64,000 bases of DNA from Pseudonocardia abyssalis (GCF_019263705.2 NZ_JADQDK010000001.1:2480001-2544000), one strand, 5' to 3'. Shown: positions 9,367-18,275, numbered from the stretch's first letter. Numbers and translations: made by a program. The notes: generated by a model not told the origin, from the sequence alone.

Positions 9367-9390
9367 CCTGCTGCCCCAGGAGGAATTGAC

Positions 9391-9507
9391 GTGATCAGCG
9401 TCAGCCCACCCGCCAACCGAGAAGCTCGACAAACATGGCACTCACCCGCTGTCGATCGGCCTCCTGAGGAAACCGGCCCGCTGCAGGCTGTCGATCACCG
9501 CCGGTGA
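9391..9507 (+). pseudogene. Truncated start of a former gene downstream of the exporter
   Basis: An exact AGGAGG ribosome site (9379-9384) precedes a GTG at 9391 by six bases. The frame runs only 38 codons, starting VISVSPPANREA, and ends inside the antisense 3' end of gajB. A strong initiation signal on such a short frame suggests the 5' remnant of a gene whose body was lost when the Gabija segment was joined here. It could also be a genuine small protein. Confidence 0.45.
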
Positions 9508-11187
9508 GGTGTTGATGGGGAGCGCGATGGCGCAGTACTTCCGGGCCCGCGTGAGTGCCACGTAGAGGATCCGCTGCTCCTCCGCATGCTCGGGTGGCAC
9601 CTGCTCCCCACGGAGATGCGCGGTCCATGTGTCGGCCTCGGGCGGGCGGTAAGCGGATGTCCGGGCACGCGCCACGACCAGGACGGCCTCCCGCGTCGCA
9701 CCCTTCACATCGTGGACCGAGCGCGCGGCGAAGCCCGGCGAGGGGCGCGTGAAGTGGTCGCCCGCTACGACATCGCCTTGATCCGCCGCGCTGCGCAGAA
9801 CGTCACCGGGCCGTCGCGCCGGCACGGCGACCAGCTCGCTGGTGACACCGCGGAGCACGACGGCCGCATCGCGGATCCACTGTTGCAGCGGCAGGCCAAG
9901 CGCGGGCGCCGCGGTGATCAGGCCAATGGTGGCGTTCCGGACCTCCCGCCGTCCCTCGGCATCGAGACCGTCGAGGCTGTCAGCCTCCCCCCAGGCCGCG
10001 TAGGCGATGACCTTGTCGACCGCGTGGAGGTCGTGGCGACCCGCTGTCCCGTGACGCAACGCCATCACCGCGCGTCCCAACGCCGTGGGTCGCGAGGCAC
10101 AGCCGACTCGCCCGGCCTGGTTGTTGAGAAGGGCGACGAGCGCGTTGTTGCGCGCGAGCACGGTCGTGCTCGTCGGGTCGATTCCCAGCGCGGCGATCCG
10201 GCCGAGGAACTGGTCGGTCGCCGTCGACGGCAGGGCGGGGTCATAGAAGACGATCTCCGGCCGCGCCGTGAAGTCGGAGTGCTCGCCGACAGCCACGTCC
10301 GGCCGGTGCCGGGAACAGAAGTGGACGGCCACGTCGCAGATGAGCTGTGACGATCGGTGGTTCTCCACGAGCGGGACCGACCGCATCCCCCGGTCGGCCA
10401 CCAGCCGGTACACGCCCTGCGGGCTGGCGCCCTGGAAAGCGTAGATCGACTGATCAACATCACCGATGAGGACCAGTGACCGCAGCCGCCCTGTGCCGGA
10501 CAGCTCGATGAGGCAAGCGAGTTGCAACTCGCTTGTGTCCTGCGCCTCGTCGACCATCAGTTCGTCGAATCGGCCCGCCACGGCGGCAGCCACTCCCGGC
10601 ACGTCACGCAGCACACGTAGAGACCAGTACATCGCGTCGTCGAAAGTCGCCCGTCCACGGGCCGCGGCACGCCATTTCATGATCGCGGCATCCGCGCTGC
10701 CGGCTGCGGTGACCCGCTCGCGGCTCCAGCCAGGCAGTCCCCTGCCGCAGTAGAGCAGCGATCCGTCCGGACGGAAGCGGAACCCGCCGAGCGGGACTCG
10801 CCAGCGGTTGTCGCCGTTCAGGCGGACGTCGTCGCCCGCATTCTCAGCGTCGACGAGGTGCGGTGACGAACAGCCCATCACGATGTGGCCGAAGGGATGG
10901 AAGACGTACTGGAGCAGGAACTTGTGGAAGGTGCCGATGAAGCTTTCCGGGCCGACGGTTCTTCCGAGCTCGGAGCTGATCACCTCGCGGATCTGGTCGA
11001 CCCCGATGTTCGTGTAGGACGTGGCTGCGACCCGATCGCCGGCCTCCGCGCGAACCACGAACCTCGCCCCGGCGGTTCGGGTCTTCCCGCTCCCTGGACA
11101 CGCGGTCAGCAGGAAGTCGGGCGGGGCGTCGACCACCAGACGCTGCGCCGGTGTGAGGTAGCCGGGTTCGTCGAGCGGGTCGGTCAC
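9442..11187 (-). CDS. gajB: GajB: UvrD-like DNA helicase of a Gabija defence system
   Basis: A 581-residue superfamily 1 helicase. Walker A is ACPGSGKTRT (residues 29-38), motif II is VDEAQDTSELQ, motif III is IGDVDQSIYAFQGA, and motif VI near the C-terminus is YVALTRARKY. The GTG start overlaps the gajA stop (GTGA). An ATG 12 bases upstream is an alternative. In Gabija, GajB is activated by DNA ends and works with the GajA nuclease against phage DNA. The protein is somewhat longer than the 494-residue Bacillus cereus GajB. Identification rests on the motifs together with the adjacent OLD-family gene. Confidence 0.88.
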   Translation of the reverse strand: MTDPLDEPGYLTPAQRLVVDAPPDFLLTACPGSGKTRTAGARFVVRAEAGDRVAATSYTNIGVDQIREVISSELGRTVGPESFIGTFHKFLLQYVFHPFGHIVMGCSSPHLVDAENAGDDVRLNGDNRWRVPLGGFRFRPDGSLLYCGRGLPGWSRERVTAAGSADAAIMKWRAAARGRATFDDAMYWSLRVLRDVPGVAAAVAGRFDELMVDEAQDTSELQLACLIELSGTGRLRSLVLIGDVDQSIYAFQGASPQGVYRLVADRGMRSVPLVENHRSSQLICDVAVHFCSRHRPDVAVGEHSDFTARPEIVFYDPALPSTATDQFLGRIAALGIDPTSTTVLARNNALVALLNNQAGRVGCASRPTALGRAVMALRHGTAGRHDLHAVDKVIAYAAWGEADSLDGLDAEGRREVRNATIGLITAAPALGLPLQQWIRDAAVVLRGVTSELVAVPARRPGDVLRSAADQGDVVAGDHFTRPSPGFAARSVHDVKGATREAVLVVARARTSAYRPPEADTWTAHLRGEQVPPEHAEEQRILYVALTRARKYCAIALPINTSPAVIDSLQRAGFLRRPIDSG

Positions 11188-12905
11188 GGCGTGACCCATT
11201 CCACTGCTTCCCGGATGTACGGCGGAACGTGAAACCCGATGGTCGGGATCTCGATGATGGCGGCGAGTTCCTGCGCGAACCTGCCTTTGACGTCGGCGAT
11301 CGCGGCGAGGATCCGATCGGCCCGCTCCTCGTCGCCCAGCGGGGCGAGTTCGGTTGCGAGTCGACCGGCGACCCGGGGCTTGATCGGCAGCAGCGCTGCG
11401 ACGAGCACCTTCCAGTTCCCTGTGGCGGCCAGGTCCCATTCCAGGGTTCTGCGGGCGAGGCGAACCCGCAAGGTGTCGCTCTCCATCCCGAGGAGGGCGG
11501 ACGCGCGGGCGGACATGTCCGGTGGGTCCTCGGCGATGTCCGGTCCGGCCGCCGGCGGATCGGCGTCGGAGAGAACCACGCACCGGCAGGGAAGGCGATC
11601 CGGGCCGAACAGCCCGATGAACGGCGCGAAGGCCACGCCCCCGACGTTGATCACGGCGACACCGTGCCGGGGCAATGGCCGACCCAACCGGTCGGCGAGC
11701 ACGGGCAACAGGAGCTGCTCGGCCACCCCCTCGACGAGGATCACGCCCCGGGCGAACAGCAGCGATGACTTCGTCGCGTCCAGGAACCGGCGGAGATGCC
11801 CGAGCTCGCGCGGACCGAGGCCGAACTCGCGCGGCGCCCGCGCCGAGCTGGGCGAGTCCTCCGTCCCGCCGATCATGACTGTCACCCGCTCCACACGGGC
11901 CGCCGATGCCAGGTTCGGGGAGTGGCTCGACAGCACGACCTGCGTGCCGTTGCCGCTCTCGCTCTCCAGATAGCGCATGAGCAGGTCCTGGAGCTGTGGA
12001 TGCAGATGGGCCTCGGGCTCCTCCACGAGCAGCAGTCGCAACGCTGCGTCCCGATTGTCGGCCAGCGCAGCCAGCACGACCGCGATGTAGATCAGGTTGT
12101 TGTAGCCCAGCCCGTTCTCGGCCAGCTCGAGCGGCACAGACGGCCCAGCCAGCGCACGCAGCGTCGCCACGATCCGGTCGAAGCGGGGATCGGCGAACGC
12201 CAGGTCCGAGTGCTGCGTGAACCCGCCCGAGCCGGTCATACCGCCCAGGCGTCTCTGGATGCTCGTCCGGGCCTCGACGACCGCTCCGACCTGGCCCAGT
12301 GCAGCGTTGGCCTCCGCGGTGATCCGCTCGATCTCGACCCGATCATCGTGCCCGACGGGGGCCAGTGCGGCGAGCAGTCCCACGAGCCGGTTGTCCCGGC
12401 CCGGGCGCAGGTCCGCCGCGGCGTCCCGCAGCGCCGGCAGGTACGTGAAGACGACCGCTTCACGAGCCCACGCCTCGACTTCGGAGTGCTGGCTGTCCCC
12501 GCCGAACCACTCGACGTCGACCCGACCTGTCATGCGCCTCGTCGCCCGTAGCCGCAGCCTCGCGCATCCCGCCCCCAGCGACGGCGCGAGGCAGGTCACC
12601 ATCCGCGCCTGCTCCTCGGCGGTCAGCCCGGTGAGCTGCGCCTCCAGCTCCAGGACGTCCGTGGTGCGAACTCCAGCAGGGTCGTGCCGGAAGTCCTGCT
12701 CGGTGATCCATTTCCGGCCCCGTGGCCCGGTCTCCGGAGTGAACAAAAGACGCAGCGCGTCGATGACGCTCGATTTGCCCGCGTTGTTCTCCCCCAACAG
12801 CACCGCCAGCGGCTCGCACAGCGGGATCAAGCCATCCAGATTGCGGAAGCCGGTTACGACAAGTGCACGAACAAACACGGCTGGACTTCGGGCATACCTC
12901 GCCAA
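11184..12905 (-). CDS. gajA: GajA: OLD-family ATPase/Toprim endonuclease of a Gabija defence system
   Basis: 573 residues, close to the 578 of the reference GajA. The N-terminal ABC-type ATPase has Walker A GENNAGKSS (residues 38-46), a signature-like LAENGLGYNNL and Walker B LLLVEEPEAHLHPQ (about 290). The C-terminal Toprim nuclease has LVEGVAEQLLL (about 388) and the DxD motif VLSDADPP (about 444). The likely start is a TTG at 12905, because GAGGGA precedes it at good distance. A GTG nine codons in lacks a ribosome site. It forms an operon with gajB. ATPase-gated nicking of phage DNA is the family function. Confidence 0.9.
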   Translation of the reverse strand: MARYARSPAVFVRALVVTGFRNLDGLIPLCEPLAVLLGENNAGKSSVIDALRLLFTPETGPRGRKWITEQDFRHDPAGVRTTDVLELEAQLTGLTAEEQARMVTCLAPSLGAGCARLRLRATRRMTGRVDVEWFGGDSQHSEVEAWAREAVVFTYLPALRDAAADLRPGRDNRLVGLLAALAPVGHDDRVEIERITAEANAALGQVGAVVEARTSIQRRLGGMTGSGGFTQHSDLAFADPRFDRIVATLRALAGPSVPLELAENGLGYNNLIYIAVVLAALADNRDAALRLLLVEEPEAHLHPQLQDLLMRYLESESGNGTQVVLSSHSPNLASAARVERVTVMIGGTEDSPSSARAPREFGLGPRELGHLRRFLDATKSSLLFARGVILVEGVAEQLLLPVLADRLGRPLPRHGVAVINVGGVAFAPFIGLFGPDRLPCRCVVLSDADPPAAGPDIAEDPPDMSARASALLGMESDTLRVRLARRTLEWDLAATGNWKVLVAALLPIKPRVAGRLATELAPLGDEERADRILAAIADVKGRFAQELAAIIEIPTIGFHVPPYIREAVEWVTP

Positions 12906-12908
12906 CCG

Positions 12909-13109
12909 TTACGTCCCTCGCCGCGCGCGTCTGAGGCGGCGTCGGAGTGATGCCCGCACAGCGATCACGTGCACCGCAGCAGACCCGAGCATGAAGTAGC
13001 TGCTCGCCGCATGCCCATGAGTACTGCGGCGGCACTCCACCCACCGGAGGAGGCCGGTAGCGGCCATCGCGGCGGTGCCGATCAGGAACATCCAGTAGGC
13101 GGGACCCCG
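12909..13109 (-). pseudogene. C-terminal fragment of an unidentified membrane protein
   Basis: An open frame (longest ATG version 12909-13091, 60 residues) encodes two hydrophobic segments (MFLIGTAAMAATGLLRW and SSYFMLGSAAVHVIAV) and a basic tail. It reads upstream only to a stop at about 13119 and has no ribosome site, so it looks like the end of a longer gene cut off at a junction. Its stop lies three bases before the gajA start, and its remaining DNA supplies the gajA ribosome site. A small native membrane protein in the gajA operon is the alternative. Confidence 0.45.
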
Positions 13110-13110
13110 G

Positions 13111-13486
13111 GACGTCGACTACGACGAGCGCGGCCTCGTCCCCGCGGCCACCCGCGCCCGGGGCAAGCGTTGATTCGGCCCATCCGAACTCCGACGACTC
13201 GCCTACATTAGGTTCGCCCAACGCCTCGGGTCCCACTCACCACGGTCGCCGCCACTCTCGAACCGGGGCCGGACTGGCGAGCGACCGTCGGCTCGCAGAT
13301 CCGCGAGCTCGACCACCTCATCGAGCAGGCGAAGGGCGCTCGCAACGTCCTCGAGCACGCGCTCGACTGCCCCGTCGACCACCCGACCCACGACTGCAGC
13401 TCGATGAAGGACGCGCTGGACCCCGTCGTCGACGGCGGCAGCGTGAAGCGATTGGCCGAGAGTCACTCTTACACGTCACCGACTAG
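13111..13486 (+). pseudogene. Broken MerR-family regulator
   Basis: The plus strand encodes most of a MerR regulator in two frames. It begins YDERGLVPAATRARGKR, meets an in-frame TGA where a residue is expected, and continues FGPSELRRLAYIRFAQRLG. A one-base deletion near 13225 then shifts it to the C-terminal effector region, with LDHLIEQAKGARNVLEHALDCPVDHP as the core. The N-terminal DNA-recognition helix is missing. The left end abuts the membrane-protein fragment on the other strand, marking a recombination junction. Confidence 0.75.
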
Positions 13487-13639
13487 ATCCGGCGTGTGGC
13501 ATCGCCCCGCCAACTCTGAGGGCCATGTGGTGGGCCCGCTTCGATGAAGGTCGTCGCGGGCCTGGCAGACCTGGGCTTCGAGGCCCTGCAGGCGGGTGGC
13601 GCGGGTATCGGTCTCGGTGATCTCGCGGGTCGTGCCCAT
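13469..13639 (-). pseudogene. Truncated copy of the small protein gene at 58640
   Basis: An ATG at 13639 with GGAGG just upstream starts a 56-codon frame. About its first 30 residues (EITETDTRATRLQGLEAQV and following CQARDDL) match the start of the intact 73-residue protein at 58640-58861. The match then stops abruptly near 13540 and unrelated residues follow, overlapping the MerR remnant. The full upstream leader is preserved. Confidence 0.8.
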
Positions 13640-13643
13640 CAGA

Positions 13644-13836
13644 CCTCCGGTACTCGGTGTCGCTGGAACGCGGCTCTGCCTCAGCGCGTCGGGGTGGGGC
13701 CCGAAAGGCCGGCGGGGGTTCCGGACTCGTCCGACCGTAGCGAACGCCCGTCAGGGCGTCCGAGCGCAGCGAGGACTGTCCACCCGGTCGTATGGGTTCG
13801 GGTTCATCGCCGCTCGCCCCACCGCGGTGTGCTGAC
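13644..13836 (-). ncRNA. Structured leader element, copy A (degenerate)
   Basis: First of three related non-coding elements, upstream of the truncated small gene. It shares with copies B and C the block GTCCGAGCGCAGCGAGG (13758-13774), a hairpin ACGCCC-GTCA-GGGCGT (13744-13759), and the TTCATCGCCGCTCGCCCC box (13803-13820). The second hairpin (13698-13710) has one mismatch, and the outer stem is reduced to 6 bp (13732-13737 with 13785-13790). This suggests decay after the downstream gene was lost. Confidence 0.7.
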
Positions 13837-14184
13837 ACCCTTCTGGCGATCCATCGGTGCCGTGGGTGGGAGGCCCAACCCGCCATCTCACCCAGGTCGA
13901 CCTCGCGGATTTGGCGGGAAGCTCATGGAAGGCGTCCGGACGGTAGGCGCCGGGGCAGGGCCTGCAGGGACGACCGTGTGGGTGGCGCTCCCCGGAGCGG
14001 TGGCGACGCCGGAGGCGTCCGGGCGCCCCGACGCCCGCGGCACCGCCTGGGACCGGGGCCCTCCGCCGGGGCCCGCCCCGCCTGGGTGTGCTGCGCTGCC
14101 ACGCATCACGAGGCCGCGGAACCAGGTTCACCCGCGCCGCCCTGCTTCGGCGGCGGTTACCGGTCGTGTCTCGTGTTCCGATTC
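13837..14184. other. Gap without recognised gene
   Basis: GC-rich spacer between leader copy A and the prim-pol remnant. It corresponds in position to the 129-base spacer of the intact module but is longer. No motif-bearing frame was seen. Confidence 0.5.
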
Positions 14185-14465
14185 CGGACCGGTCCGGAAT
14201 GTCGTCGAGGTGGCGAGGGCGGGCAGCGCCGTAGACGAGGCCGTCGTCGATGTCGCGCTTGACCTGGCGGGCGGTGTAACTGGCGACTCCGACGGAACCG
14301 CGCGGCCGCGGTCAGGACCGGCCGGACGTCGGCGGACGTGAGCCCACCGACCCACCGACCCACCGCCCGAGTCGGCGAACGGCTCGCAGCAGGATGGTGC
14401 CTGGTCTATACCGACGCGGTGATCACCGCACAGGACTCGCCGTCGACCACCGCGCACCTACGCCG
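14185..14465 (-). pseudogene. C-terminal remnant of a prim-pol-like replication protein
   Basis: Read on the minus strand in shifting frames, this gives VVDGESCAVITAS, then YRPGTILLRAVRRLGRWVGG, LTSADVRPVLTAAARF and YTARQVKRDIDDGLVYGA. These align in order with the last 90 residues of the intact protein at 59190-60146 (for example YTARQIDRDITDGLAYGA). At least three frameshifts separate the pieces. Together with leader copy A and the truncated small gene it forms a decayed duplicate of the 58.6-60.1 kb module. Confidence 0.78.
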
Positions 14466-14648
14466 CTACCCGCGCCGCGGACACCACGGCACCTCGGAGT
14501 CGATGGAGCCGCCGACGCGGGCCGGGTAGTTGCGGCCGGGTTGAGCGCTGCTCGTGCTCGGTCTGTCGGACTGACTGTTCGGCAACGAGCTGCTGCTGCT
14601 GCAACGAATCGGCGGGGTCGTCACGATCGCGATGTCGTTGCTCCTCTG

Positions 14649-15666
14649 TCAAGCCGCGACCGGCGCGGCGTCGACTGCGCTGGTTGTGGTCGGGGTGAGC
14701 AGGCCGAACACCACTCGGGCGAGACGGCGTTTGAGCGCCCGAAACGCCTCCATCTTCGTGTCGTCGTTCCCGCGTCTGCGCTGGTAGTAGACCTGCCCGA
14801 GGCTGCCGTGCAGGCGGGCTTAGGTGATGGCAATCCGGTGCAGCGCGGCGTTGAGCTGGCGGTTCCCGCCACGGGCCAGGCGATGCCGCCGTGTGCGCCC
14901 CGACGAGGCCGGGACCGGTGCGGTACCGGCATGCATGGCGAAGCAGGCCTCGGACCGGAACCGTCCCGGGTTCGCGGTCTCTCCGACGATCTTCGCTGCG
15001 GTCAACGCGCCACAACCGGGCAAGGCCAGCAGCGCCGGCGCCACGACCTCGACCTGCGCCGCGATCTCCCGTTCCAGAGCGTTGACCCGCACCGTCAACG
15101 CTCGGATGTCGGCTACCAGCTCTGCGGCCAACCGCGCCACGAGCCCTTCGAGGCGCTCGGCCAACCACCCAGCCACCCGGTCCAGACCTGCGAGTCGGGT
15201 CAACGCGCGTGCCCGCGGGTCGAGCTCCGGGTCGAGCTCCTGCAGATGCCACCGCTACCGGTTGATCATCCTGGTGCGCTCCCCGACGAGGTCCTCCCGG
15301 TGATCCACCAGCAGCTTCAGCTCCCGCGACCGGTCATCGTGCTCGGCGATGGGCAGGTTCGGCTCGCGCAACGCGGCGCGGGCGATCGCGAGCGCGTCGA
15401 TCGGATCGGACTTGCCGCGGGTCCGCGCGCTGTCACGAGCCCCGGCCATCAACTTGGGCGGCACCCGCGGCACCCGCGGCACCCGCTCACCCGCCGCCAG
15501 CAGCGCTCGTTCCAACCGGGTCGAGACGTGCCGACAGTCCTCGACCGCCCAGGTCCGGCCCTCGGGGAACTGCCTGCCCACCCTACGAGTTGCCGGTGCC
15601 CGGCATCGGTCGCCCGCACGACCCGTTCGCCCAGCTGACGCCCGACCTCGTCGGTCGCAACGATCG
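14649..15666 (-). pseudogene. IS110-family transposase remnant
   Basis: Minus-strand pieces of an IS110 transposase. The N-terminal DEDD-type region has RGKSDPIDALAIARAALREP and ends in an in-frame stop after TRMINR. The C-terminal transposase_20 region has LLALPGCGALTAAKIVGE and HAGTAPVPASSG. A tail in another frame ends with RLARVVFGLLTPTTTSAVDAA. A further frameshift lies near 15590. The 5' end is cut by the IS3 element at 15667, so the enzyme cannot be functional. The 14466-14648 stretch is probably the element's outer flank. Confidence 0.82.
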
Positions 15667-15720
15667 TGACTCGCCCTGGGTCCGGTGGAGGCTCCTGACC
15701 TTGGAAACGAGAATGGAGCC

Positions 15721-16064
15721 ATGCCGAGAGAGCAGTCCCCGGGCAAGCCGACCACGCGTCGGTACTCGGATGAGGAGAAGGCCGCCGCGGTGCGGATGGT
15801 CCGGACCCTGCGGGCGGAGCTGGGCAGCGAGCACGGCACCGTGAAACGGGTCGCCGAGCAGCTGGGCTACGGGGTCGAGTCGGTGCGGATGTGGGTGCGC
15901 CAGGCCGACATCGACGACGGCCACGAACCCGGGTGAGCGCCGGCGAGGCCGCCCGGGTCAGGGAGCTCGAGCAGGAAGTCCGGGAGCTGCGCCGGGCGAA
16001 CGAGATCTTGAAGAGGGCCGCGAGTTTCTTCGGGGCGGAGCTCGACCGCCAACATCGCAGATAG
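15721..16064 (+). pseudogene. IS3 orfA (HTH protein), split by a frameshift
   Basis: The ATG at 15721 starts a helix-turn-helix protein (RRYSDEEKAAAVRMVRTL, then YGVESVRMWVRQA) that stops at 15936. The expected continuation, a leucine-zipper region containing VRELEQEVRELRRANEILKRAA, is in the -1 frame from 15933 to 16064. In intact relatives these form one orfA, so this copy is broken or needs slippage at the overlap. Confidence 0.75.
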
Positions 16065-16984
16065 TGGCGTTCATCGACCCCAACCGTGACGACGTGGTCG
16101 AGGGAAAGCCGCTCGGGGTCGAGCCCATCTGCCGGGTCCTGCAGGTGGCCCCCAGTAGCTACCACGCCGCCAAGACCCGTTCACCGTCGGCGCGGGCGTG
16201 TCGGGACGTAGTCCTGATCCCGGAGCTGGTCACGTTGTGGGAGAACAACTATCGCGTCTACGGAGCGCGGAAGTTGTGGAAGGCCGCGCGCCGCGCCGGC
16301 CTGGACGTGGGCCGGGATCAGGTCGCCCGGCTGATGCGCGCGGCCGGAATCGAGGGCGTTCGGCGAACGAAGAGGGTGCGCACCACCCGGGCCGATCCCG
16401 TTGCTGTCCGGCACCCGGACCTGGTGGGGCGCCGCTTCGAGGCTAGGGCGCCGAACCAGCTGTGGGTCACCGATCTGACCTACGTCCCGACCTGGGCCGG
16501 GGTCGCCTACGTGTGCTTCATCGTCGATGCGTTCTCCCGCACGATCGTCGGGTGGCGCGTCGCGCCGCACATGCGCACCACGATGGTGCTCGACGCCATC
16601 GAGATGGCCCGCTGGTCGCGCGGCACCTGCCTGGACGGGTTGCGGTGTCACTCCGATGCCGGGTCGCAATTCACGTCGGTGCGCTATGGCGAACGGCTCG
16701 CCGAGATCGGTGCGGTCCCGTCGATCGGCAGCGTCGGGGATTCCTAGGACAATGCCCTGGCCGAGACGGTCAACGGCTATTACAAGACCGAGCTGATCCG
16801 CGGGCCCACACGTCAGCAGCCGTGGAGGACCGTCGCCGATGTCGAGCTGGCCACGCTGGGTTGGGCGCACTGGCACAACACCGCGCGTCTGCACGGCTAC
16901 CTCGATGACCGGCCGCCGGCCGAGTACGAGCAGGCGTTCTACGCTGCCCAACGGGCCGACCGCGAGTCGGTCGAAGCCTCCTGA
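16064..16984 (+). pseudogene. IS3 orfB transposase with internal stop before the catalytic Glu
   Basis: The frame from GTG 16064 encodes an IS3 integrase core with HTH_21 (YGARKLWKAARRAGLD) and rve domain (NQLWVTDLTYV, HSDAGSQFTS). A TAG at 16745-16747 replaces the usual tyrosine in GDSYDNALAE. After the stop the same frame continues DNALAETVNGYYKTELI to 16984, so the third catalytic residue of the DDE triad is lost from the product. A single base substitution explains the damage. Confidence 0.88.
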
Positions 16985-17015
16985 GACGGGCCTCCATCAG
17001 ACCCAGGGCGAGTCA

Positions 17016-17448
17016 TGCGCGCTGTTGCACCCGGTCTACGACCAGCCCAACACCGCCTCGGTCCACGCCCAGTTCGACCGGGTCCTCGACGCCCTGACCG
17101 AGAAACTGCCCCAAGGTCGCCGAGCACCTCGACACCGCCCGGGCCGACGTCGTCGCGTTCACCAGCTTCCCGAAGGAGCTATGGCGCCGGATCTGGTCGA
17201 ACAACCCCCGGGAACGGCTCAACCGGGAGATCCGTCGGCGCACCGACGTGGTCGGGATCTTCCCCGACCGCAACTCCCTGATCCGCCTCGGCGACGCCGT
17301 CCTGGCCGAGCAACACGACGAATGGGCTGAAGGCCGCCGCCACCCCGGCCTCGAGGTCCTGGCCCGGGCCCGCGTCACCACCGTCCCCGACTACTCCGGC
17401 ACCACCGAGGAGGTGACCACCAGCGATATCCCGGCGCTGAGCGCCTGA
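17016..17448 (+). pseudogene. C-terminal remnant of an IS256-family transposase
   Basis: The plus strand encodes VYDQPNTASVHAQFDRVLDA and then, after a frameshift near 17112, the IS256 C-terminus with FTSFPKELWRRIWSNNPRE, RRRTDVVGIFPDRNSLIRL and AEQHDEWAEGRR, ending at 17448. The N-terminal two thirds are absent, cut at the IS3 right end. A likely IS256 terminal sequence (TCCCGGGACTTGACC) follows at about 17490-17504. Confidence 0.85.
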
Positions 17449-17504
17449 ACATCCTCCAGAAGATCACGCATCAACTGTCGAACACCACGTCCCGGGACTT
17501 GACC

Positions 17505-17724
17505 AGGAAGGCCGCGGCGGTGCGGATGGTCCGCACACATTGCGCGCAGAGCCGGGCGGGGATCGTTCTGGCAATCGGCCGACTACCGACCTGATCTACT
17601 GTCCAGGCTCAGTGCTAAGCCTCGGGACCGCTACCGCCTGCGGGACCACGCACAAGCCACGCCCGACCACGCAGCCGCACATGGCGGGATGTGTGCTTCG
17701 CCCACCAGCAGTGGAGGCGAGAGC
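17505..17724. other. IS3 orfA scrap and spacer before the conjugation operon
   Basis: Bases 17505-17550 resemble the orfA region at 15775-15822 (shared GCGGTGCGGATGGTCCG), so a second, mostly deleted IS3 copy lay here. The rest of the gap to the conjugation operon shows no gene. A GGAGG ribosome site lies at its end. Confidence 0.6.
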
Positions 17725-18273
17725 GTGGAACCTACGAACGGAACGACCCGGCAGCCCGGCCGGCGGTCGGTGGCCGGGGTCGCCGGCGGCGTCGGAACGT
17801 CGAATCTGGCCACTGCGATCGGCGCAACGGACCGGGGTGTGTTCGTCGGACGGCCGGTCGACGTCCTGGTCTGCCGCGCCACCGGTGACTCACTGGTGCG
17901 TGCCGGCCGAGCCGCGCAACTGATCATCTCGACCAGCGGCATCCGGCCCGTCCTCGCGGTCACCTCCGCGGACACCTCCGGACCGAGCCGACCGGTCAGC
18001 GCTCGGCTGCGGCTGCTCGAACCGCACACCGCGGCAATCGTGGTGCTCCCGTATGTCCGGCGCTGGCGTGACCTCACCTCGCCCCTCGACGAGGTCCGCG
18101 GGCTGCTCGCCGTTCCCCGCGGCGAGGTACCGCGCGCGCTGCGCCGCTACGCCGACGTCGCCCGCGACGTGTGCGCAGTACTCGGCCTCTCCCCGGACGT
18201 CCAGCCCCTCGCTCCTCACCGCGCGGCATCAATCCGCAGCGGTCTCGTCCCGATCCCGACAAGGAGTCCCTGA
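17725..18273 (+). CDS. Conserved P-loop-like protein at the head of the conjugation operon
   Basis: 182 residues. Residues about 14-35 read SVAGVAGGVGTSNLATAIG, which resembles the deviant Walker A loop of MinD/ParA-type ATPases but lacks the usual lysine of GKT. The middle contains VDVLVCRATGDSL and IVVLPYVRRWRD, alternating strands and helices as in a Rossmann-like fold. Such proteins accompany actinobacterial T4SS genes and may mark a membrane site, but no function is established. The GTG at 17725 is preferred for its GGAGG site, and an ATG 12 codons upstream is possible. Confidence 0.6.
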   Translation: MEPTNGTTRQPGRRSVAGVAGGVGTSNLATAIGATDRGVFVGRPVDVLVCRATGDSLVRAGRAAQLIISTSGIRPVLAVTSADTSGPSRPVSARLRLLEPHTAAIVVLPYVRRWRDLTSPLDEVRGLLAVPRGEVPRALRRYADVARDVCAVLGLSPDVQPLAPHRAASIRSGLVPIPTRSP

Positions 18274-18275
18274 CC

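Larger units (their letters stand above)
15667..17015 (+). mobile_element. IS3-family insertion sequence, inactivated
   Basis: The termini are inverted repeats beginning TGACTCGCCCTGGGTC. The left arm runs from 15667, and the right arm ends at 17015 as ...CGAGTCA. They match over about 16 exact bases plus further partial identity. The 1349-bp length suits an IS3 element with orfA and orfB. No flanking target duplication was found (left flank ATCG, right flank TGCG), and different IS remnants lie on each side, so one end has recombined since insertion. Confidence 0.88.

Noticed and set aside
16745..16747. TAG in IS3 orfB as programmed readthrough
   Set aside because: Relatives carry a tyrosine codon here and nothing nearby suggests recoding; a nonsense mutation is simpler.
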